NCBI GenBank assembly: GCA_026014595.1
Contig: JAOZHY010000002.1
Location: 1 to 64,000 of the forward strand
Length of the DNA: 64,000 nt
Direction: 5' to 3'
From: Candidatus Bathyarchaeota archaeon
GTDB lineage: Archaea > Thermoproteota > Bathyarchaeia > Bathyarchaeales > Bathycorpusculaceae
Positions 14,746 through 22,108 of this stretch are shown in pieces (position 1 is the first letter of the stretch; each line of letters starts with the position of its first letter). Under the pieces are notes generated by a model. It did not search any database. It had not been told where the DNA came from and was given only the letters and a program-made list of their open reading frames with translations. The position numbers were made by a program, and so were the translations under genes.

Positions 14746-15356
14746 TCTTGATTAGAGCCGACTTGCACGTTCACACCACGTTCTCGGATGATTCGTCGAT
14801 AACGCCTAAGACACTAGTAGAGCGGCTTGTGGCCCACAGCTTCATCAAGGTGGCAGCCGTGACTGACCACGACACAGTTGCTGGTTGCGGCGTAACACGG
14901 CAGCTCGCTTCCGCTTACCCCGACATCTTGATAATTCCAGGTGTTGAGATAAGCACTCAACAAGGAGACATCGTGGTCTTAGGCACCGAGGAACTGCCTC
15001 CTAGACCCTGGACTGTGGAGGGCGTGTTGGATTTCGCTCGGGAAAACGGCGCCGTTTCTGTGGTGGCGCATCCTTACCGCGAGTGGGGCATGGGCGACTT
15101 AGCCAAGAATTACAAGTTTGACGCCGTCGAAGTCTACAACGGCGCCTCACAACCAGCCTCCAACAAAGCAGCTCAAGAATTGGCTAAGCTGATGGGGTTA
15201 CCTGGCGTGGCGGGCAGCGACGCGCACCAGTCTTCAGAGCTATGCACCGTCTACACGGAAATCCAAGCTGGCTTAGAAGTTGACACGATTCTTGCAGCGT
15301 TGAAGAAAGGCTTAGTTAAGGTGCCGCCGTCTGCTGGGAGGTCAATACATTTTTAA
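14742..15356 (+). CDS. PHP-domain metal-dependent phosphoesterase, 204 aa
   Basis: All PHP metal motifs are visible: DLHVHTTFSDD, TDHDT, the GVEIS loop, AHPYR and a late GSDAH. Single-domain PHP proteins of this length hydrolyse small phosphoesters; the substrate is not known. It starts inside the tgtA stop (ATGA), so it is made from the same transcript. A link to tRNA modification is possible but unproven. Confidence 0.85.
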   Translation: MILIRADLHVHTTFSDDSSITPKTLVERLVAHSFIKVAAVTDHDTVAGCGVTRQLASAYPDILIIPGVEISTQQGDIVVLGTEELPPRPWTVEGVLDFARENGAVSVVAHPYREWGMGDLAKNYKFDAVEVYNGASQPASNKAAQELAKLMGLPGVAGSDAHQSSELCTVYTEIQAGLEVDTILAALKKGLVKVPPSAGRSIHF

Positions 15357-15415
15357 AACAGAAAACCAGATTCTTGACTGTTCATCAAACTGCTAAAGAA
15401 AAGGATTGATTCTAA

Positions 15416-16672
15416 TTGAAGATAGCATTTTTAGGCGGAGCACGCGAGGTCGGCAGGATAGGAATAGCCGTAAAAACTGAGAAAACTCAGGTTTTGCTGG
15501 ACTACGGCGTAATGCTGGATAATGAACCGGGTTTTCCCATGCATGTTCCACCGAAAGAAGTTGACGCGTTAATTCTGACGCACAGCCATCTTGACCACTC
15601 CGGCGCCTTGCCAATCTACTACATTGAGGGCAAGAAGCCACTGTACACGAACAAGCTCAATTTGGAGTTGTCACAGCTTCTCATCCAAGATTTCATCCAC
15701 CTCTCAAGCTACTACCTGCCCTTCGAGTACTTGGAACTGAAAACTATGATGCGCAGCAACAAGCATCTGGACTTCGGCGTGGAAGAGACCTTAGGCGACA
15801 TGAGATTCCAGCTTTTGAACGCTGGACACACGCCGGGAAGCGCGTCGGTGCTGATAGAGGCTGAAGGCAAACGGGTGCTTTACACAGGTGACTTCAACAT
15901 CATCGACAGCCAACTGCTGGCTGGCGCCTCCATGGACTACGGAGATCTAGATGCGGTGATAATGGAGAGCACGTACGCAAACGAGGAACATACTGAACGT
16001 AGAGCGCTTGAAAAACGGTTTGTGGAGTCCGTCACGGAAGTGGTGGAGAAAGGCGGAACCGTGTTGGTGCCTGCTTTCGGGGTTGGCAGGTCGCAGGAGA
16101 TGGCTTGCATCCTCGCAGCGTATCACTTTGAATACCCCGTCGTCTTGGACGGCATGGCTCGGGAGGCGAGCAGAATAATCATGAATTATAAGGAGTTTCT
16201 CAGAGACCCGAAGCTGTTCATGAACGCCATGCACTCGGTTGATTGGGTGGAAAGTTGGCGGGACAGGCGAAAAGCCCTCAAATCTCCCTGTGTCATCATC
16301 TCAACCGCTGGCATGTTAAAGGGGGGTCCTGCTGCCTTTTACGTGTCGAAGCTCGGAAAGAAAGCCAACAACGCCATATTCCTCGTAAGCTACCAGATTC
16401 CAGGGACTCCTGGAAAAGAGCTTCTGGAAAAGGGCATATGCACCATTGACGGCAAACTTCGCAAGATTAAAGCCCGCTACGAACACTTCGACTTCTCCTC
16501 GCACTGTGGTGCAAGCCAGCTTAAAGAAGCGCTGCAGAGGCTGGGCGGAAAACCGAAAGTGTTCGTTGTTCACGGCGCAGAGAAGAACTGTGAACTCTTC
16601 GCAGGCTGGGCGAAGAACGAGCTTGGGCTGGAAGCTGTGGCGCCGAAGACCGGCGATATGTTTGAGGTTTAG
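15416..16672 (+). CDS. Beta-CASP metallo-beta-lactamase RNase, aCPSF2 type, 418 aa
   Basis: RNA-processing nuclease. The MBL motif HSHLDH is at about residue 58, with the later metal residues in LNAGHTPGS and YTGDF, then the beta-CASP region (PAFGVGRSQE, STAGMLKGGP) and the terminal VVHGAE. There are no KH domains at the N-terminus, which separates it from aCPSF1; the length fits aCPSF2. Start TTG 15416. It probably acts in RNA 3'-end formation or turnover. Confidence 0.87.
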   Translation: MKIAFLGGAREVGRIGIAVKTEKTQVLLDYGVMLDNEPGFPMHVPPKEVDALILTHSHLDHSGALPIYYIEGKKPLYTNKLNLELSQLLIQDFIHLSSYYLPFEYLELKTMMRSNKHLDFGVEETLGDMRFQLLNAGHTPGSASVLIEAEGKRVLYTGDFNIIDSQLLAGASMDYGDLDAVIMESTYANEEHTERRALEKRFVESVTEVVEKGGTVLVPAFGVGRSQEMACILAAYHFEYPVVLDGMAREASRIIMNYKEFLRDPKLFMNAMHSVDWVESWRDRRKALKSPCVIISTAGMLKGGPAAFYVSKLGKKANNAIFLVSYQIPGTPGKELLEKGICTIDGKLRKIKARYEHFDFSSHCGASQLKEALQRLGGKPKVFVVHGAEKNCELFAGWAKNELGLEAVAPKTGDMFEV

Positions 16673-16680
16673 GGCGCATT

Positions 16681-17229
16681 ATGAAAGTCGGAATCTTGCC
16701 CATTGCAAAAGTAGATACGGCAATATTGCGCCGCATGACGGAGAGCTTGGAGCAGATTTTCCCTGACACTATATGCAAGGTTATTGCCGAGAAAATGCCT
16801 CTTCTGGACAGAGCATTTGACAAGAAGCGCAGACAATATCGCTCAAACGTGATTTTAACTGAAATTCAAGCGTTTGCTGCTGAAGAAGATTTAGACCGCG
16901 TTTTAGGCGTCGTGGATGTGGACATTTTTGAACCTGAGCTGAATTTTGTTTTCGGCGAGGCTTCTTGCCCAGGAAAGGCTGCTTTGATATCATTGTTTCG
17001 GCTTAGACCCGAGTTTTACGGTGCATCTGCTGATGAAGCCGTTTTTTTGGCGCGAGCAGTGAAGGAAGCAGTTCACGAACTGGGACATACGTTGGGGCTG
17101 CGGCATTGCCCTCGCGTTTCATGCGTTATGCATTTTTCTAATTCGATTTTTGACACGGATAAAAAACAAAGCTTATTCTGCGACGACTGTTACTTACAAG
17201 CTGCGTTAAGCATCAGCAACATGGGGTAA
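16681..17229 (+). CDS. Archaemetzincin, zinc protease, 182 aa
   Basis: Shows the archaemetzincin signature HELGHTLGLRHC with a following C-x4-C, C-V-M, and a second C-x2-C at CDDC. The first zinc is catalytic and the second is structural. Full length for the family. It lies 8 nt after aCPSF2. Substrate unknown. No signal peptide, so it is intracellular. Confidence 0.92.
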   Translation: MKVGILPIAKVDTAILRRMTESLEQIFPDTICKVIAEKMPLLDRAFDKKRRQYRSNVILTEIQAFAAEEDLDRVLGVVDVDIFEPELNFVFGEASCPGKAALISLFRLRPEFYGASADEAVFLARAVKEAVHELGHTLGLRHCPRVSCVMHFSNSIFDTDKKQSLFCDDCYLQAALSISNMG

Positions 17230-17233
17230 TTTG

Positions 17234-18058
17234 ATGACTGAACGATTTACCGCTCAAGCCGTGTACTTGATACCTGTATTAGCCAGCTTAATGTTCGGAC
17301 TGGCCTGCGCCTCCACGTTGCTGCCTCAGTCGTTTGCGCCTATCCCAGTGACACCGTTTCCCGAAAACTCGCCGTCTGGACCTATTGGCAACGCGATATA
17401 CTTTGTTGTTCTCGTTGCTGTAAGCGCCACTGTTTTCTATATTCTCCTCAAGCGAAAGAGCCAAAAAATAATCAACGTACTCATCAGCTTAGCCTTGACC
17501 ACTGCTGCTTTGCTGTTGTCGCTGATTTACCTATCTGCCGTGCTTGCTTATTTTCCAAGTTTGGAGTTTCTGGTCATACCGCTTTCCATAATTATGACTA
17601 TCCTTTTTGACCTCGCGGTTTTCCGTTGGAGCAGCAGAGCCCGCAACACCGCCGTGGTCTGCTTGGGCGGAGCGCTTGGAGTGTTCTTCGGATTTTTCAT
17701 CCCATTCTGGAGTGCACTGCTGATTCTCGTGTTCTTGGCGGTTTACGACGTAGTTACAGTTTATTACGGGCCTGTGGGCAAAATCGCTCAGTCAGGTCTG
17801 GACCAGCTTAAGGGTTTAAGCTACTCGTTTAAGGACATTCAGATGGGCTTGGGAGATTTGGTGTTTTACTCTATGCTTTCAGGCACTATGCTCTTCAACT
17901 TCCAGCCGAATTTCTTGCCATGCTTCGTTTCTATAATCAGCATCTTGGCTGGCTCTTTTCTCACTCTGTTGATATTGGAGAGGAAGAACATTTTCCCGGG
18001 CTTGCCGCTGCCAGTGTTTTTGGGGTTGGCAGGTGGGCTTCTGGCGTCCCTGATTTAA
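17234..18058 (+). CDS. Presenilin-like intramembrane aspartyl protease, 274 aa
   Basis: About nine hydrophobic segments. The two catalytic Asp are present: YD at D172 in AVYDVVTVYYG and GLGD at D208 in MGLGDLVFYS. A Pro-rich LPLPV near the C-terminus takes the place of the PAL motif. This is the archaeal presenilin homologue family, which cuts membrane helices. ATG 17234 is taken as start, since the TTG at 17231 is directly before it. Confidence 0.85.
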   Translation: MTERFTAQAVYLIPVLASLMFGLACASTLLPQSFAPIPVTPFPENSPSGPIGNAIYFVVLVAVSATVFYILLKRKSQKIINVLISLALTTAALLLSLIYLSAVLAYFPSLEFLVIPLSIIMTILFDLAVFRWSSRARNTAVVCLGGALGVFFGFFIPFWSALLILVFLAVYDVVTVYYGPVGKIAQSGLDQLKGLSYSFKDIQMGLGDLVFYSMLSGTMLFNFQPNFLPCFVSIISILAGSFLTLLILERKNIFPGLPLPVFLGLAGGLLASLI

Positions 18059-18060
18059 AT

Positions 18061-18639
18061 TTAGGTTTTACCGAACCATTCCTCGAAGACTGCGCGAATT
18101 TTCTGCGGGTTTTCCAGCACATGCACATCGTCCATGCGCTCCAGTCGTCTGACGTTTTCGGCGTCTTCCTTCCTGATTCGCAGCTTCATCTCCTTGCCGT
18201 TGGGAAGCTTGGTGTAGACGGTTTTCTCTTCGTAATCCGTGGGCACGATGTAGACTGGCACGAAGGCTTTCAGACTCATGCTTGCAGCGTTCGTGAGCAT
18301 GCTGTCACCTATGCCTAGGGCTATTTTCGCCACAGTGTTCGACGTGCCGGGCGCGATAAGTAGAAACTCGTACTTGCGCATCTGCATCCACGCCGCGAGA
18401 AACGGAGAGTTAGCGTTCACCTCCACCTGAACCTTCGAGAAGTTCTGCTTCAGTTCGTCTTCAAGGCGATAGAACTTGAGGACCGTTTCCGCTGCTTTAG
18501 AGAGGAAAACGTGGATTTCCACGGTGCCCTCGTAGTCTTTCTTCACGCCTTTCATGACGTCGATGAACTCGGCGATTTTGTCACCTGCACCCGAGATTCC
18601 CCAAGCAACCTTCCGTTTCTTAGCTTCATTTTTTGCCAC
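18061..18639 (-). CDS. afpA: Archaeoflavoprotein AfpA, 192 aa
   Basis: FMN-dependent electron carrier first described in Archaeoglobus, where it passes electrons from ferredoxin to the iron-sulfur flavoprotein Isf. Visible family features are WGISGAGDKI, a flavoprotein-type nucleotide loop, and LLIAPGTSNTVAKIALGIGD. GTG 18639 is chosen because AGGAG (18648-18652) lies 8 nt upstream; a GTG at 18648 overlaps that site. The Isf-like gene lies immediately upstream, matching the known partnership. Confidence 0.8.
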   Translation of the reverse strand: MAKNEAKKRKVAWGISGAGDKIAEFIDVMKGVKKDYEGTVEIHVFLSKAAETVLKFYRLEDELKQNFSKVQVEVNANSPFLAAWMQMRKYEFLLIAPGTSNTVAKIALGIGDSMLTNAASMSLKAFVPVYIVPTDYEEKTVYTKLPNGKEMKLRIRKEDAENVRRLERMDDVHVLENPQKIRAVFEEWFGKT

Positions 18640-19231
18640 GCGGGTCACTCCTGTACATGTTGAGATACTCGGCGAAGCGCTTCACCGTTTTCTTTAAGCT
18701 GCGGAAACCCTCCTCGTCCTGCTTTACGCCTTCCAACGTGTCCTTGGTCCAGAAGGTAGCGCCTAAATTGGCGCCGAAGAATCCGCCGCTCGCCACTATT
18801 ATGCCGTTCAAGATGTAGAAAGTGTGAATCTGCTGCAACGCTGCTTCTTGCCCGCCGATGCGGTCGCCTCCGAGAGCGATGCCCATGCCCACTTTACCCT
18901 TAAAAAAATTCTTGTCAGCTGCCACGACAGCACGGCACCTGTCCATAACCGTTTTAATCTGGGCGCTGGCTCCGCCGTTGTAGACTGGAGTGGCAAAGAT
19001 TAAGCCATCCGCGTCCTTGAACAGCGCGTAGAGTTCCTGCATGTCATCTTTGAAGACACATTCCTTGTTCTCGAGGCAGTAGTCGCAGTGGGTGCAGAAG
19101 CCGAGACGCTTGCCGCGCACCGTCCAGAACCGCGTCCCAAACCCTTTCTCCTCAAGCATATGCAAAGCTTCTTTCAAAACGTGCTCGGTGGCTTGCTGCC
19201 TTGGGCTACCGCAGACGCCGACAACTAACAT
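18626..19231 (-). CDS. Iron-sulfur flavoprotein, NADPH-dependent FMN reductase fold, 201 aa
   Basis: N-terminal flavodoxin-like FMN loop VGVCGSPRQQATEH and a compact cluster motif C-T-H-C-D-Y-C-x4-C, which fits the C-x2-C-x2-C-x4-7-C motif of the Isf family and would bind a [4Fe-4S] cluster. The middle holds FATPVYNGGASAQIK. It overlaps the AfpA gene downstream, and AfpA donates electrons to Isf in Archaeoglobus. The pair may reduce O2, H2O2 or another acceptor; the acceptor is not known. Confidence 0.83.
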   Translation of the reverse strand: MLVVGVCGSPRQQATEHVLKEALHMLEEKGFGTRFWTVRGKRLGFCTHCDYCLENKECVFKDDMQELYALFKDADGLIFATPVYNGGASAQIKTVMDRCRAVVAADKNFFKGKVGMGIALGGDRIGGQEAALQQIHTFYILNGIIVASGGFFGANLGATFWTKDTLEGVKQDEEGFRSLKKTVKRFAEYLNMYRSDPRGKK

Positions 19232-19319
19232 AACACATCAAAAACCAATAAGCGCTTGTGCAGATTAAACTTTCCTAAATTTCGAGAATAAGGCGCGGCT
19301 GCTTCTCCTCAGGGTATAA

Positions 19320-19343
19320 ATAGCCCCTTATATAACGGGCTAT
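19320..19343. other. Perfect 7-bp hairpin between isf and fusA
   Basis: ATAGCCC (19320-19326) pairs with GGGCTAT (19337-19343) around a 10-nt AT loop. It lies in the 211-bp gap after the fusA stop and before the Isf start on the minus strand. It could be a terminator or part of the isf promoter, as the loop is TATA-like. Confidence 0.35.
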
Positions 19344-19442
19344 AGACTTGTTCATACGCTAGAGAACATGATAGTCACACTGTATTCAGTTCCTAATGAA
19401 GTAAAAGAAAAGAGCTGGGGAAAAGAAGAAAGCTCTTGTGGT

Positions 19443-21659
19443 TTATTCTGACTCGTAGAATTCTTCTGGCTTCGGTGGTGTTGGTGGCAATCCTCTGCGT
19501 TCACGAATCTGCCTTATCGTGTCAGCCTGCATCTGCTCTGGAACTGGTGCCCAACGGCTGAACTGTGTAGCCCAGAAAGCTCTGCCCTGCGTGCTGCTTC
19601 GCAGTTCATCGGCGATTCCGAAGCTCTCGGAAACAGGCATCTCCGCCTTAACAATTACCATGTCCTCTTCGGTCGGCATGTCCAAGATTTTGCCACGCCG
19701 CTTATTCACAAGCGCAATAACTGGACTTACGAATTCCTGCGGCACTTTGCACTCGAAACTCAACAAAGGCTCAAGCAGTTTCGGGTCGCTCAACAAGAAA
19801 GCGCACCATATTGGACGCCAAGTCATGGGCAAAATCTGCGCTGGACCCCTGTGTACTGGATCTTCATGGACAGTAACATCTTCTAGATTCACTTTTAACC
19901 CGTAAGCTGGCTCCTTCGCCAACGGTGATGAATGCATCGCTTCGCGGAAACCGGATTTAACGTGGTCCATGATTTCTTCAACGTACTGTCTTCCCTTGAT
20001 CCTATTAACCAACAAGTTGTTCTCTTCAATCGCCACCACGTTTCTGGCGTCATCCGCTGACCAGCCCAAAGCCCGAAGTGTTTTCGTTCGTTCATCACGA
20101 GTTTGCATCTCTGCAATCTTTCCTTCCTTTATGGCTTGAATCACGTCTTCGCTCAGTTTCTCAATCGTGACCCAGAGTTTATTGTGTTTATTCGGGCTTT
20201 TACCCATTATAGCTGGACCCCGGTAGTCGTGGCTGATGGTTTCACGGTAAATCACGATAGGTTTGCTGAGCTTAACTTTCAAGCCAGCTTCCTGCATTCG
20301 ATACGCGGTAATTTCAAGGTGTAACTCACCCATGCCGCTTAACAGGAATTCGCCGCTTTCCTTATCCATCGTGAAATGCAAGTTAGGATCCTCAGTCGTC
20401 AACTTGTGCATGACCTTGTCGAAAAGCGGCAGGTCTTTTACGTCCTCAGGCTCAACAGCCACGGTGACAACTGGGTCAGAAACATACTTCAAGCCCTCAA
20501 ACGGCTGCGTCTCCACACCGTCTTCTGCGACCGTTTCACCCACATGAATCGAGGGCAAACCAGAAATCGCCGCAATGTTTCCCGCAGGAACACGGTCAAC
20601 GATAACTCTGTCAGTAGCCATGCTCATGTAAACCTGCTGTATAGTGCCTTTCTGATGACTGTTCACAAGCTGCACCACTTTGCCCTTAGTCACCGAACCA
20701 CTGAAAACCCTGCCTATGGCAACGGTTCCGCTGTGAGGATCAACCTCAATCGTCGAAATGCACATTAGCAACGGACCATTAGGATCTACTTTTGACATGC
20801 TCTTGCCAACAACGCTCTCTGCTTCTCCAGGCCAGATCTGGCTCTGCCTGTACGGTTGTGCTTGCAAAGGATTAGGTAAGTGCTCGCAGAACATGTCCAA
20901 AATCGGCTCAGGCAATGGTGCCTTCTTGCTTAACTCGTCAACTTTCCTGCCGATTTCTTCTGGTGCACCTGTGTATGCATCTATGATGTCCTTGAAGGAA
21001 AGTCCTTTGGCTTTCATGTGGGGCAGATTCAAACCCCATTTGTGAAGTGCTGAACCAAACGCCACACGTCCATCTTCAACCTTTACTTGCCAGTCTTTTT
21101 TGTGCTCGGCTGGCGCATATTTCTCGATGAGTGTGTTTACTCGTACGATGATTTTCGCGAATTTTCGCTGAACTTCTTCTGGAGTAAGTTTGATTTCCTT
21201 GATGAGCCTGTCAACTTTGTTGATGAACAAGATCGGCTTCACCCGCTCACGCAATGCCTGCATGAGCACTGTTTCCGTCTGCGTCATGGGTCCTTCAACC
21301 GCGTCCACAACCACAAGCGCACCGTCAACCGCTCTGAGGCTTCTGGTCACTGCTCCGCTGAAGTCGATGTGCCCTGGGGTGTCAATGAGGTTAATCAAGT
21401 AATCCTGGTTCTTATACGTGTGAACTAAGCTTACGTTAGACGCGAACACCGTCATCTGACGTTTCTGTTCAAGATCCCACGAGTCTAGGAAAAGTTTCTG
21501 CCCAGCTGTCTGAGTGCTGATGATTCCAGCAGCCGCCAAAAGGCTGTCTGACAGCGTGGTTTTTCCGTGGTCAACATGGGCGATGATGCTGGTGTTCCTT
21601 ATGATTTCGGGGTTGTTCATCAGCTTGATGATTTCTTCAGTTTGTCTGTAACGCGCCAT
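19443..21659 (-). CDS. fusA: Translation elongation factor EF-2, 738 aa
   Basis: Ribosomal translocase. G1 loop AHVDHGKT, G3 DTPGH and G4 NKVD are all present, followed by domains II-V. The diphthamide site is intact: VHEDPVHRGPAQ near residue 600 holds the target His. The C-terminal part (RRGKILDMPTEED, VPVSESFG-like) is standard. Archaeal length. The promoter must lie in the large gap upstream (21660-22108). A diphthamide-type amidation enzyme is encoded at 12318. Confidence 0.96.
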   Translation of the reverse strand: MARYRQTEEIIKLMNNPEIIRNTSIIAHVDHGKTTLSDSLLAAAGIISTQTAGQKLFLDSWDLEQKRQMTVFASNVSLVHTYKNQDYLINLIDTPGHIDFSGAVTRSLRAVDGALVVVDAVEGPMTQTETVLMQALRERVKPILFINKVDRLIKEIKLTPEEVQRKFAKIIVRVNTLIEKYAPAEHKKDWQVKVEDGRVAFGSALHKWGLNLPHMKAKGLSFKDIIDAYTGAPEEIGRKVDELSKKAPLPEPILDMFCEHLPNPLQAQPYRQSQIWPGEAESVVGKSMSKVDPNGPLLMCISTIEVDPHSGTVAIGRVFSGSVTKGKVVQLVNSHQKGTIQQVYMSMATDRVIVDRVPAGNIAAISGLPSIHVGETVAEDGVETQPFEGLKYVSDPVVTVAVEPEDVKDLPLFDKVMHKLTTEDPNLHFTMDKESGEFLLSGMGELHLEITAYRMQEAGLKVKLSKPIVIYRETISHDYRGPAIMGKSPNKHNKLWVTIEKLSEDVIQAIKEGKIAEMQTRDERTKTLRALGWSADDARNVVAIEENNLLVNRIKGRQYVEEIMDHVKSGFREAMHSSPLAKEPAYGLKVNLEDVTVHEDPVHRGPAQILPMTWRPIWCAFLLSDPKLLEPLLSFECKVPQEFVSPVIALVNKRRGKILDMPTEEDMVIVKAEMPVSESFGIADELRSSTQGRAFWATQFSRWAPVPEQMQADTIRQIRERRGLPPTPPKPEEFYESE

Positions 21660-22108
21660 AACTATGCATTCTCCAACCTAAACGATACATATGTAACTTG
21701 CAATGTTTTAACGAATGGAAGCATTCTAAATCTCACTTAAATAGGTAAGCTACATGGAAATGAAAAATGTCGCCTATTAACTTTATGCCAAACATCTCCT
21801 GAAATACTCTATGCAAAACTAACCCTCAAGAAAGTAAGACAGAGAAACAATCAGTGTATGAAAAATGTACACCTGAATCCGATTGGTTTAAAAGCCGCCC
21901 TTTTTACTTTAGCCAAAAACAAATAACATAAAAGGCAAACCACACGTAATTAAAATGGTAAGCGCTGAGGATACGCATGTGCCATCAACTCGTTATAAAC
22001 CGAGAGAATAATTCAGCATTCCAGATTTTACCAGCACATTTCATATCCACATGTCACTGCGGTCGTGTCCGTAGCCAATTTGTCTGCTAAAGTTTTGGCG
22101 GGAGTTAT
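21660..22108. other. Divergent intergenic region between fusA and the P-type ATPase
   Basis: 449 bp without a convincing gene. A strong BRE/TATA-like sequence GGTTTAAAAGCC lies at about 21892-21903 on the plus strand, more than 180 nt before the ATPase start, so it could drive a long leader or an unmarked small RNA. A 5-base ribosome site GGGAG (22099-22103) serves the TTG start at 22109. No structure clear enough to name. Confidence 0.4.
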
